Counted from the stretch's first letter, positions 16,172 through 25,731 are shown. The stretch: DNA of 64,000 nucleotides from Planctomycetaceae bacterium (GCA_902630355.1 CACOUL010000005.1:1-64000), one strand, 5' to 3'. Notes: generated by a model from the sequence alone, not told the origin. Made by a program: numbers and translations.

Positions 16172-19138
16172 ATGCAATCGGTATCTGACTTCTGGAATCG
16201 GCTCGACACGAGCGGCGTGGTCGCGGCCGGGCAACTCGAAGGGCTGAAAACCACTGCGCAAGAGGCGCAGGTGACGCAGGATGCGGAACAACTCGCTGCC
16301 TGGCTCGTCACTCAAAATATTCTGACGTCGTACCAGGCCGAAGGGCTGAGAACCGGTGCCCTGACTTTCTTTCACTGGCATGAGTTTCTTATTCTCGAAC
16401 CGGTCGCCCGGGGACCATTTGAGTATCAGATGAGGGCCCGGCATGTCCCGACGCAGCACCCGGTCATCTTGCTGGAACTCAACGAGAGGTCCTTGCGGGA
16501 TTCGGGCGGGTTGCCGGGATTGTTCGAGGCGTGCGAGGTATTTTTTTCCGACTCGTCGTTCTCTTCTGCTCCTCTGCTGATACCGCGCGAGATTCTCTCC
16601 GTCGAAGGGATTTGCCGGGCCGTCTACGATGATCCGGGAGGGACGCCACTTTCGACAGTCCTCTCCGGAGGCAGTCGCTTGAGCGTGTCTGCGGCGGCGG
16701 CATTTATCGCTTCCTGCGCAGAGGCTCTGGCGATACTCCACTCGCATGGCCTGCTGCACGGCGGCGTGAGCCCACAAACTGTCTGGCTTCCTCGCAAGGG
16801 CTCAGCCCAACTCCTTCTCGCGCCCCCTTGGCTCTCGGCCAAAAAGATGCGCCCGGCTCTCAGTGTGAATGACCTCGATTATGCCGCCCCCGAACGGTAC
16901 GGCGCACGCCCGGAGGCAACCGCGGCAGCAGACCTCTATGCCTTGGGCTGTACGCTTTTTGAAATACTGAGCGGACGCCCTCCATTTGCCTGCGGCCAGG
17001 GTGTCTCAGGCAAAATGGAGCGGCATCGATCCGAGCCGATCACATCGCTTCAATCCTACGGCGTCCCGGCCAAGGTGGAACAAATCGTCTGCTACATGAT
17101 GGCCAAAGACCCCAAAATTCGCTACCAAAGTGCCTCGACAATCGCCGAAGCACTGCGGACCTTCATCCTCCAGGAAGACGCACCAAAAATGCGGGCGCCG
17201 ACTGCGGCCTTGCAGGGCTACCTGGCCGTATGCACCTCGCGACGCAAACAGCAACTATCCGAACTCAAACCGCCAACCGAATCGGTCGCCACGGTGGAAC
17301 CTCCTGAGGAATTAAGCGGCGAGGAGGCCGCCCCGGCCACCAGCGATGGCGATCCCTCGGCAAACCGCCCCGATAAGACCGGGAGCGATCATCCCGCACC
17401 TCACGCAGCACCGCCGAGCAGTGATGCTTCGCAAGCAGCACGCATCTTTGAGCAGGTGAGTCAAAATGATCCGTCACCACGGAGTTCGCGGCATAAACGC
17501 GATCACCGCACACGTTCGCTTCTCTGGGCAACGCTCGGGGTCATTTGCGGGATTGGGCTCTGGCTAGCGGTCGAAATGGGCCGACCCTCCGGCACGGAAA
17601 AATCGCTTGATCCTCCGGTTCAGATCGCTGCAACAAACAGCCAAACACCACGTCCCACTGCAGAACCGATGCCGGAAACTGCGCCTCCACCAAATGCCCT
17701 CGACCGAGCGCTACCAGAAGACGATGGGAAAACACTCTGGGCAGCACCCACGCAGGGCACAAATCACCGGCTGAGATACTTACCACCGGGTCCGCAGATG
17801 ATCCTCATGCTCAATGGCCAAAGTCTGGCACGCGAATCGTGGGCGGGCGTACGGTCGGTCGCCGGGGAACCGGCCAATGCAGCGGTCAATGTGCTGATCG
17901 CCATGTCCGGGTTTGAGATCGGCGATATCGAGCGGATTGACCTCGGGGTCTACTCACGTGGAGGGAACATCGAAACGGCAGCCGTTTACTATCTCACCAC
18001 AGGCTACCCTATCGACCAACTGAAGCAGCGATGGAAAACAACCGATCGCGAAAGCTATAACGGCGAGTCAATCCACTTAAGCGGCTCGCAATGCTATTAC
18101 CAACCCCCGGGCAAGCGAGACATTTTCACCGTTGGAAGGCGCGAGGATATTCATCAAGTCATTGACTGGCTCGGGGAAGAAACTCAACTCGATGGGACCA
18201 CGCCGGGTGATGCGCGGGCGGCGGCGACGCCACTGGCCTCACTCGTCGAGTCGTCCGACGATGGCCTCGACCTTCAACTCTTCTTCAACGCAAACTTTAT
18301 TCGCAGTCAACGCAGCGCCCTCTTTTCCGGTATCTGGGCACCACTACATGCGGCTACCACCTGGCTTGTTGGCCCGGGCGAGGCAATCCAGGCCGGAGCG
18401 GTAAGCCTGAACCTTGATCGAACTTTTTTTTGCGAGTTGCGATTCTACTGCTCCCGCGATAAACGACCTGCCTCAGTCGCCGAGACAATTTACAATCGCC
18501 TCTCAGACGCCCCGACGATGCTCAACACCTATCTCCTCGGCCTCCGTCCGAGCGATTACGGTCGGCAAACGTTAGCCCTAATGCCCGACATGCTAAGGTC
18601 GCTCACCCGATACACCCGGCACGATCAAGATCGTCCGCGAGGCCGCCAAGCGATTCTTCGCGCGCATCTCCCGCCCGACGCCGCAGCGCATCTGGCGCTG
18701 GCGGTGGAGTTGTTACTCTATGAGTCCCACGTACCGACAACAATTCCACAATCAGAAGAAACACCCGTCAGTTTGAATCAAAAGCTCAAGCTACAGACCA
18801 CGCTCTCTTTTGATCGGGAAAACCTGCTTCAGGCGGTAACGCAACTTGCGGAAAGTGTCGGCATCGAGATCCAAATCCTTGGTAGCGATCTGGAACAAGA
18901 GGGAATCACTCAGAATCAATCCTTTGGGATCGATCTGCAGAATCGCCCTGCAGTCGAAATTCTTGAGGAGATTCTCCGTCGGGCGAATCCCACCCAGGGT
19001 GTGGCCCTTTCGGACGCCGCACAAGAATTGATTTATGTCATCGACCGTGGAGATATCGGCAGCGATAGTGTGCTCTGGATCACGACCCGAGAGGCCGCCA
19101 AACAGCGAGGCGATAAAATCCCCACACAATTTAAGTGA
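16172..19138 (+). CDS. Membrane-anchored Ser/Thr pseudokinase with C-terminal STN-like domain
   Basis: A 988-residue protein. Residues ~60-335 resemble a protein kinase C-lobe (helix E-like SAAAAFIASCAEALAILHSHGLLHG, then APERYG, then DLYALGCTLFEILSGRPPF). The catalytic HRDxxxxN is replaced by HGGVSPQTVWL and no DFG is seen, so it should be catalytically dead. A Pro/Ser-rich linker precedes a single membrane helix (LLWATLGVICGIGLWLAVEM, ~residues 449-468). The ~500-residue outer part is mostly unknown, but its end (TLSFDRENLLQAVTQLAESVGIEI ... AVEILEEILRRAN) resembles an STN/secretin-type N-domain. It may sense or scaffold. It lies upstream of the STN-module protein and the Tad-like cluster. 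Confidence 0.75.
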   Translation: MQSVSDFWNRLDTSGVVAAGQLEGLKTTAQEAQVTQDAEQLAAWLVTQNILTSYQAEGLRTGALTFFHWHEFLILEPVARGPFEYQMRARHVPTQHPVILLELNERSLRDSGGLPGLFEACEVFFSDSSFSSAPLLIPREILSVEGICRAVYDDPGGTPLSTVLSGGSRLSVSAAAAFIASCAEALAILHSHGLLHGGVSPQTVWLPRKGSAQLLLAPPWLSAKKMRPALSVNDLDYAAPERYGARPEATAAADLYALGCTLFEILSGRPPFACGQGVSGKMERHRSEPITSLQSYGVPAKVEQIVCYMMAKDPKIRYQSASTIAEALRTFILQEDAPKMRAPTAALQGYLAVCTSRRKQQLSELKPPTESVATVEPPEELSGEEAAPATSDGDPSANRPDKTGSDHPAPHAAPPSSDASQAARIFEQVSQNDPSPRSSRHKRDHRTRSLLWATLGVICGIGLWLAVEMGRPSGTEKSLDPPVQIAATNSQTPRPTAEPMPETAPPPNALDRALPEDDGKTLWAAPTQGTNHRLRYLPPGPQMILMLNGQSLARESWAGVRSVAGEPANAAVNVLIAMSGFEIGDIERIDLGVYSRGGNIETAAVYYLTTGYPIDQLKQRWKTTDRESYNGESIHLSGSQCYYQPPGKRDIFTVGRREDIHQVIDWLGEETQLDGTTPGDARAAATPLASLVESSDDGLDLQLFFNANFIRSQRSALFSGIWAPLHAATTWLVGPGEAIQAGAVSLNLDRTFFCELRFYCSRDKRPASVAETIYNRLSDAPTMLNTYLLGLRPSDYGRQTLALMPDMLRSLTRYTRHDQDRPRGRQAILRAHLPPDAAAHLALAVELLLYESHVPTTIPQSEETPVSLNQKLKLQTTLSFDRENLLQAVTQLAESVGIEIQILGSDLEQEGITQNQSFGIDLQNRPAVEILEEILRRANPTQGVALSDAAQELIYVIDRGDIGSDSVLWITTREAAKQRGDKIPTQFK

Positions 19139-19388
19139 GCGGGAGCGGATCCCAACGGTACATCGAACTGTGCAAATCGCAAAAGATCGGTACCGTAGCC
19201 ACACGAAAACAGACTCGGGTAGCCTGCGGCATTTGCACGTAATTACCAAATTTTCTGCTGCGAATCGAAGGCGACTGCCGAAGCATTGGGGCGTTACGTT
19301 ACGGTGACGGAAATTAATATTCGCCGGCTTGGGGCTTTTTCGATAAACTATCGTGAGGGGCAGAAGGACGAGAAGAGGTTCTTAGCGC
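19139..19388. other. Intergenic region before the zinc-ribbon/STN gene
   Basis: About 250 bp with no credible gene. It contains CGTTACGTTACGGTGACGG (a short tandem CGTTA) and a small inverted repeat CGATA-AAC-TATCG. A GAGG ribosome-site-like sequence lies about 12 bases before ATG 19389. A promoter here is plausible but no good hexamer pair was found. Confidence 0.3.
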
Positions 19389-21155
19389 ATGTTTCAAGCC
19401 TTTACCATGCAGTGCGTCACGTGCGGCGCGCAACTTCGCGTCGAACGTGAAGAGGCGATCGGGCAAATCCTCAACTGCCCTAAATGCAAGAGTATGGTGC
19501 AGATTGAAATGCCCGCCCTCGCAGGGGCAGTAATTCACGAGGCCGCGACTGAACCTCCAACTGAGGAAGGCCTCTCAGCCGATTTGACGGGGAATGCCGG
19601 CCAACCTGAGACCGCAGCACATCAGACACAGACAACGGTCCCCACGCTTCCTCGCAGCCCCGCGATGAAGCTGCCCCAGTGGGCCCTACTGCCGGTCGCC
19701 GCAACGGTGGGGGTGCTGTTCGCCATCGGTGTATGGTCGGCATTTCAACTACCAACTGATCACAACGCAGCTGATAACGACCCGGCCTCACAGAAAATAC
19801 AGTTTAACGAATCGTCACTCACGCCCACCGTAAACTCACCTCAATCTCCGCCAACGCCTGTGGCACCACCAGCGGATCTCGAGTCCGCAGACCGCGATCA
19901 AACGGTTCCTCAAGAGCAGAACGATCGCAGCGCAGCGGCGCCGGAACTACAACACACAGAGCACACAGAGCCTCCCACACGAAACGATGCCGCCCATGGG
20001 GTTGAGGAGGACAACCCCGAGCCAGACTCACCAGCAGAATCGCAACTGCCCACGGACACACCGCACCGGGACGGGGACGTGCAGCAGCACCACAGCGATA
20101 CGGCACAAAAACATTTACCCCCGGCAAGCGACCAGCTCAAAAATCAGATGCTTCGAGAAGTACTTGGGATCACTTTCGAACCAACCTCCTTAAAACGTGC
20201 TGCCGCAACGCTCGCCCAATTATTAGCAGTGCCCATACAAATCGATCTCGCGGCACTCGGCCGGGCCGGCATCGCGCCGGATACACCGGTCGAATATCAA
20301 GGAGATGCCCGACAGTTGCGAGACGTGTTGGCCGAAATGCTCACACCGCTCGGTTTGGTCGCTACCGAAACGGGAGATCGCATTTTCATTACTCTGCCGG
20401 ATGCGGATGATCGGTCATACAGCGAGATGACATACGATGTACCGCTCTCGAGCGATGCAGTGGAGTCGCGCAATTTAATTAAGTCATTTGTTAATCCCGA
20501 TACATGGAAAGGGCAGGGGGGCGCGGGAACGATCACCATCAACGGCAACGCACTGCTGGTTTCGCAGACGCCAGCCGTCCACGGTAACCTCCACCGCTTT
20601 TTCAGTGATTTCCGTGGTGGCACTCAGAGGCTGTCTCCCTCAGTTGACGCAAACATCGTTAAGCACGCCCTCTCTCAAGCGATCAACTGCACGACAGATC
20701 AACCGGTTCCGCTCAGTGACTACCTGCGACAACTCAGCTCTAGAACGGACGTGGAATTCATACTCGACGAACTCCAACTCCTCCGCAATGGTATTTCTCC
20801 GTCGCACCCGATCTCGGTCAGCACACCTGAGCCGACTCTACAGACTCTACTCGAAGAGTTGCTGGCACCTTTGGGACTTGCCTTCCGCCCCCTCTCCGCC
20901 AACACGTTCCTCATCACGCTTCCGGCCGATTGCGAGCCGCAGTTGCGGGTTTATTTTCTCCCGGTTCCTCCTGAAGCCGTCAGGCGTGGAGAAGCGTTAC
21001 TCACTTCGATCCGACAGGAAATTGCCCCCGACTCGTGGCAGACGGCGGGCGGGGAGGGGAAGCTCGCCTTGCACCCGGCATCTCGTCGCTTGATCCTCTT
21101 GCAGCGACCCGAAACACAGCAGAAGGTCACCCACTACCTAAATTCTTTACCCTAG
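19389..21155 (+). CDS. Zinc-ribbon membrane protein with duplicated STN-like modules
   Basis: A 588-residue protein of unknown function. The N-terminus is a zinc ribbon (CVTCGAQLRVE ... LNCPKCKSMV). A membrane helix follows near residue 99 (WALLPVAATVGVLFAIGVW). A long Pro/Glu/Asp-rich linker leads to two copies of a module made of an STN-like domain plus a second domain. Copy one starts near residue 260 (TFEPTSLKRAAATLAQLL, then LIKSFVNPDTWKGQGGAGTI). Copy two starts near residue 430 (PVPLSDYLRQLSSRTDVEF, then SIRQEIAPDSWQTAGGEGKL). STN domains occur in secretins and TonB receptors. The second start MQCVTCG (19407) is also possible. It likely reads or binds something outside the membrane. 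Confidence 0.72.
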   Translation: MFQAFTMQCVTCGAQLRVEREEAIGQILNCPKCKSMVQIEMPALAGAVIHEAATEPPTEEGLSADLTGNAGQPETAAHQTQTTVPTLPRSPAMKLPQWALLPVAATVGVLFAIGVWSAFQLPTDHNAADNDPASQKIQFNESSLTPTVNSPQSPPTPVAPPADLESADRDQTVPQEQNDRSAAAPELQHTEHTEPPTRNDAAHGVEEDNPEPDSPAESQLPTDTPHRDGDVQQHHSDTAQKHLPPASDQLKNQMLREVLGITFEPTSLKRAAATLAQLLAVPIQIDLAALGRAGIAPDTPVEYQGDARQLRDVLAEMLTPLGLVATETGDRIFITLPDADDRSYSEMTYDVPLSSDAVESRNLIKSFVNPDTWKGQGGAGTITINGNALLVSQTPAVHGNLHRFFSDFRGGTQRLSPSVDANIVKHALSQAINCTTDQPVPLSDYLRQLSSRTDVEFILDELQLLRNGISPSHPISVSTPEPTLQTLLEELLAPLGLAFRPLSANTFLITLPADCEPQLRVYFLPVPPEAVRRGEALLTSIRQEIAPDSWQTAGGEGKLALHPASRRLILLQRPETQQKVTHYLNSLP

Positions 21156-21260
21156 TGGTGCGGCGCAATGGTCCTATCGATCTGTGAGTCTCTCACTTAA
21201 AATTGCTTTTATCACGTCTGCCACGTGAAGGGCCCCGCGAGCTTAGTCGAGGAGAAAAAG

Positions 21261-22301
21261 ATGATCGTGGTTATGAAAGCCGACGCCTCGAAGGATCAGA
21301 TTGCGCATATGACTGCGCAAGTGGAAAGCCTGGGGCTTCGAGCACACGTGATTGTCGGTACCGAACGCACCGTGATTGCCGCAATCGGAGTGAAACGCGA
21401 CGGCACCAAGGAATCGCTTGCCATCGGCGAGGGGGTTGCAGAAGTCGTCCCTATTTCGGCGCCGTATAAGGTTGCCAGCCTGGAGGTGAAATCCGAAAAA
21501 ACTTTGGTTCAGGCGGGCAGCCTCAGAGTAGGCGGTCGTCAAATCGGCATCATTGCCGGCCCCTGCAGCGTGGAGAGCGAAAGCCAAATCCTTGAAACTG
21601 CCAAAGCGGTGAAAGAGGCTGGTGCCCATGCTCTCCGCGGAGGAGCTTTCAAACCGCGCACCAGTCCCTACAGCTTCCAGGGCATGAAAGAGGAGGGGCT
21701 GAAACTGCTCGACGCGGCACGGCAAATGACCGGTTTAGCAGTCGCTACAGAGGTTGTGGCCACCGAAGATGTAGAACTCGTAGCCCGTTACGCCGATGTG
21801 CTTCAAGTCGGTGCTCGCAACATGCAAAACTATCGCCTCCTCGAAGCGGTCGGCTCGGTGGATCGGGCGGTGCTGCTAAAACGCGGCCCGAGTGCGACAG
21901 TGGACGAGTTGTTGCTTGCTGCGGAATATATCCTCGATCGTGGCAATGGACGTGTGATTCTTTGCGAACGTGGGATACGTACCTACGAATCCCACACGCG
22001 ATTCACACTGCCGTTGGCAACTGTCTCATACCTCCATCACAAAACACACCTTCCAGTAGTCGTTGACCCGAGTCATGGTACCGGGCATGCCTACATGGTT
22101 CCCGATATGGCGGCAGCGGCAATTGCCGCAGGCGCCGATGGCCTGATCGTGGAGGTACACCCGACTCCGGAAACGGCACTTTCCGACGGGTATCAATCTC
22201 TCACGCCTGCAGCGTTCGCCGATATGATGGACCGATGCCGGAAGATTGCCAATGCGGTCGACCGCTGCCTTGAAGAGTCGCACAACGCCACCGGAGGGTG
22301 A
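21261..22301 (+). CDS. aroF: 3-deoxy-7-phosphoheptulonate synthase, type I beta (AroF-like)
   Basis: First enzyme of the shikimate pathway, joining phosphoenolpyruvate and erythrose-4-phosphate to DAHP. At 346 residues it has the N-terminal ferredoxin-like regulatory domain (MIVVMKADASKDQIAHMTAQ) typical of the Thermotoga/Bacillus type, then the barrel with IIAGPCSVESESQILE, LRGGAFKPRTSPYSFQG, LKRGPSATVDELL and VDPSHGTGHAYMV. ATG 21261 directly follows GGAGAAAAAG, a good ribosome site, and matches the family N-terminus. It is followed 4 bp later by slyX. It is a housekeeping gene set among unusual membrane genes. Confidence 0.95.
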   Translation: MIVVMKADASKDQIAHMTAQVESLGLRAHVIVGTERTVIAAIGVKRDGTKESLAIGEGVAEVVPISAPYKVASLEVKSEKTLVQAGSLRVGGRQIGIIAGPCSVESESQILETAKAVKEAGAHALRGGAFKPRTSPYSFQGMKEEGLKLLDAARQMTGLAVATEVVATEDVELVARYADVLQVGARNMQNYRLLEAVGSVDRAVLLKRGPSATVDELLLAAEYILDRGNGRVILCERGIRTYESHTRFTLPLATVSYLHHKTHLPVVVDPSHGTGHAYMVPDMAAAAIAAGADGLIVEVHPTPETALSDGYQSLTPAAFADMMDRCRKIANAVDRCLEESHNATGG

Positions 22302-22305
22302 ATCT

Positions 22306-22512
22306 ATGGATGACGCACGTTTCGTAAAGATAGAAACCAAGCTCGCCTTCCAGGAAGCCACTGTCGATAAACTCGGCGAGGTCATCCGAGATCAGCAGGA
22401 ACAACTCGATACGCTCAGCCGTGCACTCCGGGATTGTGCTGCTCGCCTTGAAGGGTTTGAAAGGACGGCCGCACCGGGGGAAATTCCGGATGAGAAACCG
22501 CCTCATTATTGA
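22306..22512 (+). CDS. slyX: SlyX family protein
   Basis: A 68-residue coiled-coil protein. Heptad-like KLAFQEATVDKLGEVIRDQQEQLDTLSRALRDCAARL is typical of SlyX, and the C-terminus ends in PPHY as in enterobacterial SlyX. ATG 22306 follows GGAGGG closely. It sits 4 bp after aroF and is probably cotranscribed. SlyX function is not well defined in any organism. Confidence 0.85.
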   Translation: MDDARFVKIETKLAFQEATVDKLGEVIRDQQEQLDTLSRALRDCAARLEGFERTAAPGEIPDEKPPHY

Positions 22513-22564
22513 GGTGACTCCGCCCCCCGCTACCCTGCGGATCGAATCGAAAAAATTGTTAAAA

Positions 22565-22594
22565 CAGGCGGAAATTCGCCTGGATCGGCGATCC
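22565..22594. repeat. Two adjacent short hairpins after slyX
   Basis: CAGGCG-GAAATT-CGCCTG (22565-22582) is followed directly by GGATC-GGC-GATCC (22582-22594). Both are perfect inverted repeats. They lie between slyX and the TadE-like gene. No T-tract follows, so they may be leader structure or a rho-dependent end rather than an intrinsic terminator. Confidence 0.35.
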
Positions 22595-22659
22595 CTCCCG
22601 GGTCAGAATGGCGATTTTCGGAACTTTCCCTGTACGGCAGGGTTAAACCCCTAGTGACC

Positions 22660-23907
22660 ATGAGCGCCCAACCACCTTACCGATGCCCGAAATGTCGCCT
22701 CCGCCGGACCCGGTCCGCGCTGAGTCCCTCAATGACCGCTTCGCGCCTGCCTTCTCGCCGCGGACTAGCGCCGCTCGAAATGGTGATGGGACTACCGCTG
22801 ATCCTGCTGCTTTTTGCCCTAATTATTAACGCGGGCTTTACAGGCATGTGGAAACTTCGACTTCTCGGTGCCGCGCGGGAAGTTGCCTGGCGATCCCGGG
22901 ACCCGCGCACAAGCAATCTACCGAATCCCGACTATCAATCAAATTTCTGGAGGCAGCCGAACCATTCGGAAGACAAGCCGCTCACCGTGAACGCCTCGGC
23001 GGGGCACCCTTTGAGTATTCCCGACCTTGCTTCTGCCTCTGCCGTTCGCTCGGACTATGGATCGTTGCGAGTCGATACGCAATTACTCGATCCTAAACGC
23101 GGGGTCCTGGAAGGGCAATCCGACGTTGCGAGGAAATTACCTCTGCTTCCCAATGGATTGAAGACGATGCACTCCAATCCGAAACATTACATAACGGACA
23201 ATAGTTTTCCCTTCTGGAATACCAGGCTCTCAAACAACGTCGGCAGACGGACACAGGTGCTTTATGGCGAAGACAATGGCATCGCATCGAGTGAATTTGG
23301 AAACGATTGGGCGGGGTACACAGACTCGGTGGTAAATACCAATGTTGCTCTAATGGCAGACAATCTTCTGCCCCTCGGTGGCTTTCACGTGGAACATAGC
23401 CTATGGCCGAAATACAACGAAGGCCGATACCATGACCCGGAAGTATACACTTGGCAGTATCGTGGCCTTTTGCCGCATCCACCGGGATTCATGCCCCAAA
23501 TCAGTAGTTTCATCAGTTCAGATGCAGACGCCATCCGGCAGAGTCACGTCGACCCTCACGTGCTAAAAATCGAGGACGACGATGACCTGCGTGTCGAAAC
23601 GGGAGCAATTAAGGAGACAGAGAAAAACCTACCGCATTCGCTCGCGGGAAGTTACGTCAGCTTTTTCAGAGATGCGATCGGTTTGGTCCAAGACCATATC
23701 GACCAAGTCAACGAGCAGATACAAATGTCTCAGATGAACTTACAGGCCGCGACGCAAGCCGGAGACACCAATACCATCGCGAGCCTCAAGCAAACAATCA
23801 GTGAACTCCAAAATGAACTTTCGATGGCCACAACGGAGTTTCAACGACGAGAGCAAATCCTCAACCCGGTCATTCAGCAATTAGAAGCCTACCAGTCGGG
23901 TTTCTAG
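22660..23907 (+). CDS. TadE-like pseudopilin / pilus assembly protein
   Basis: Residues 23-58 contain the TadE-type leader and helix: SRRGLAPLEMVMGLPLILLLFALIINAG. In TadE/TadF proteins such a helix follows a prepilin-like processing site. The rest of the ~415-residue protein is much longer than classical TadE (150-200 residues) and ends in a predicted coiled coil (VNEQIQMSQMNLQAATQ ... LKQTISELQNELSMATTEFQRRE). Start choice is uncertain: the track uses GTG 22654, ATG 22660 is shown, and ATG 22732 (MTASRLPSRRGLAPLEM) would give a standard short leader. The Tad-type ATPase and membrane proteins downstream support a role in a pilus or secretion machine. Confidence 0.72.
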   Translation: MSAQPPYRCPKCRLRRTRSALSPSMTASRLPSRRGLAPLEMVMGLPLILLLFALIINAGFTGMWKLRLLGAAREVAWRSRDPRTSNLPNPDYQSNFWRQPNHSEDKPLTVNASAGHPLSIPDLASASAVRSDYGSLRVDTQLLDPKRGVLEGQSDVARKLPLLPNGLKTMHSNPKHYITDNSFPFWNTRLSNNVGRRTQVLYGEDNGIASSEFGNDWAGYTDSVVNTNVALMADNLLPLGGFHVEHSLWPKYNEGRYHDPEVYTWQYRGLLPHPPGFMPQISSFISSDADAIRQSHVDPHVLKIEDDDDLRVETGAIKETEKNLPHSLAGSYVSFFRDAIGLVQDHIDQVNEQIQMSQMNLQAATQAGDTNTIASLKQTISELQNELSMATTEFQRREQILNPVIQQLEAYQSGF

Positions 23908-23981
23908 CGAGGTTGCCCCCAAGATACCCACAGGCATTCTGGCCGCGCCTGCTCCGCTGCTGCACGTTATAATAGGAAGTC

Positions 23982-24962
23982 ATGGACACCCGTCATATCC
24001 AATCCAAAGCAGTGACTCCTAGCGATGAGACGTCATCCCCGGGCAACCCCAATCGATCGTGGTCGGTTTCCGGGGTTGTGGACGCGCTCCAGGGTGCGAT
24101 CAAAACCATACTGACCCTGGCGATCCTTGCACTGTTTTTATATATCGGGCAATACCTTGTGCAGTTCTCCGGCCTCGATTCTCAAGCCGTAACCACGAGG
24201 CCCGCCGACGCTGCCATATTGAACTCGGACAAACCGATGACAATTCGCTTTGCCGATGCACCGTTTGCATTTTACCAAGAACACTATGCGGGCAGTGATG
24301 AGATGCTCCAACAGCGGGTCCAAGAGGCGTGTTATCGAATGGCGGTCGCGAGTCCCTCTCCCGTCACCGCGCCTAGTGCCGAAGAATCCCGTTTGCTCAA
24401 TACGCTCTCCGCGTCCGCTTGCAGTGCGCCGGGGGAGGGCATTCTTGTTTGTCAGGCGAGTCCCACCCTTCCTCTCTTCGTCGGCCTGCGATGCCCTGCG
24501 ACTGACTTCTCTGCCGCCGTGACCCCTGAAATGGTACGCACCGCACGCGTTGTCTCCTGGGGTTTTGCGCTACCGTCAGCAGTCAACGAGTGGAAGATAC
24601 GTGCGATCGGGAAAGGGACAGAGAGCGGAAATATCTCATCGATCTCCTTGCCCCCCGAAGTTCTCAAGATACTGCAACTTAATACACGCGGCGGCGATTC
24701 GATTGTTGCTTTCTCAAGCCAAAGCAAACTTTCTGAACAGATTGCAAGCTTCGACCGTTATTTTGCCGAGCAGCAATGGCAAAAGGGCACTCCATGGAAT
24801 GTATCGAGCGATCATGGTCGCGGCATCTACACCCGCAGAATGGGAGATCGCGTTGAAGAGGCGACCGTTCACATTCAACGGGACGGTTCCTCATCCCCCA
24901 GCGAACGAATCCCTCGCTGGCATGGCATCATCAATATGGAACAATACGATCAAACAGATTAG
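23982..24962 (+). CDS. Single-pass membrane protein of the Tad-like cluster, unknown
   Basis: A 326-residue protein with an N-terminal cytoplasmic tail of ~40 residues, one membrane helix (TILTLAILALFLYIGQYLV, residues ~42-60), and a ~260-residue outer domain with no recognised motif. Two or more Cys residues (EACYRMAV, SASACSAPGEG, LVCQASPT, LRCPATDF) could form disulfides outside the membrane. ATG 23982 has GGAAG just upstream. It lies 74 bp after the TadE-like gene and 38 bp before the CpaB-like gene, so it is probably a machine component. Function unknown. Confidence 0.65.
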   Translation: MDTRHIQSKAVTPSDETSSPGNPNRSWSVSGVVDALQGAIKTILTLAILALFLYIGQYLVQFSGLDSQAVTTRPADAAILNSDKPMTIRFADAPFAFYQEHYAGSDEMLQQRVQEACYRMAVASPSPVTAPSAEESRLLNTLSASACSAPGEGILVCQASPTLPLFVGLRCPATDFSAAVTPEMVRTARVVSWGFALPSAVNEWKIRAIGKGTESGNISSISLPPEVLKILQLNTRGGDSIVAFSSQSKLSEQIASFDRYFAEQQWQKGTPWNVSSDHGRGIYTRRMGDRVEEATVHIQRDGSSSPSERIPRWHGIINMEQYDQTD

Positions 24963-25000
24963 TTTAATTCGACTGACAATCCACACGACGGGATAAAGAC

Positions 25001-25708
25001 ATGAAGGGCATTCAGGGACTGATTATCGCAATTGTCTTGGGACTCGTAGGTTTTGCATTCAACATGTATTACCTCACAAAGAGTCGCGATTTTGCGCACG
25101 ATTCGTTCATCGGAGTCAAAAGAAACGCGAACATCAAGCGCGGTACACCGCTAAGCAAAAATCACTTTGAAAAAATCTCGATCCCTAAAGAATATGTCGG
25201 TAACTTGAAACGATATGCCCTCGTCTGGTCAGACATCGATGCGATTGAGGGCCGCAAGGCGATTCGCGACTATGAAGAGGGGGGCTTGCTGCTGCGTAAC
25301 GATTTCCGAACTGCTCCAAACGAACTTCGCCTAATCGGCGGAGAAACGGCCATATCGGTACCCATCGATACCCGCACCACGAACACCTCGCAAATCATAC
25401 CGGGGGAAACGCGAATATCATTCTATATCCCGAGCGTACGAGGCCAGAGTTCGGATACCGCACTCGAAGGCAATCGTCAATGGATCGGCCCCTTCGATGT
25501 CCTCGCAGTGGGCAACCGCATGGGGTCTACCGACATCGTCGACCAGCAGGGCGGCAGAGGAAACAGTGAAAATCGGGTGACCCTCAAGGCGACCAGCGAA
25601 TCTGGAAGAGACATTAAAGGCATGCCGCAGTTAATGAATTATCTTACGACCAGCAAATTCAAACCGCTCCGATTAAAAATACACGCGGCAAACCCCGATA
25701 GTCGCTAA
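25001..25708 (+). CDS. CpaB/RcpC-like SAF-domain pilus assembly protein
   Basis: A 235-residue protein with an N-terminal membrane helix (GLIIAIVLGLVGFAFNMYYL) followed by an SAF-like segment (GVKRNANIKRGTPLSKNHFEKISIPKEYV) and then AISVPIDTRTTNTSQIIPGETRISFYI, which matches the CpaB/RcpC pattern of alternating 'imposed defaults, override' beta segments. CpaB proteins sit in the periplasm and assist the Tad secretin. The gene lies just upstream of the CpaF ATPase, the usual tad arrangement. The secretin itself (CpaC/RcpA) is not seen here. Length is close to the family's 230-300. Confidence 0.78.
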   Translation: MKGIQGLIIAIVLGLVGFAFNMYYLTKSRDFAHDSFIGVKRNANIKRGTPLSKNHFEKISIPKEYVGNLKRYALVWSDIDAIEGRKAIRDYEEGGLLLRNDFRTAPNELRLIGGETAISVPIDTRTTNTSQIIPGETRISFYIPSVRGQSSDTALEGNRQWIGPFDVLAVGNRMGSTDIVDQQGGRGNSENRVTLKATSESGRDIKGMPQLMNYLTTSKFKPLRLKIHAANPDSR

Positions 25709-25731
25709 CCAATCGTGCCGAGGGAATTTTG

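Noticed and set aside
23968-23973. TATAAT just before the unknown membrane gene at 23982
   Set aside because: It lies only 8 bp before the ATG and has no -35 at usual spacing, so a promoter would require leaderless initiation; chance is more likely.
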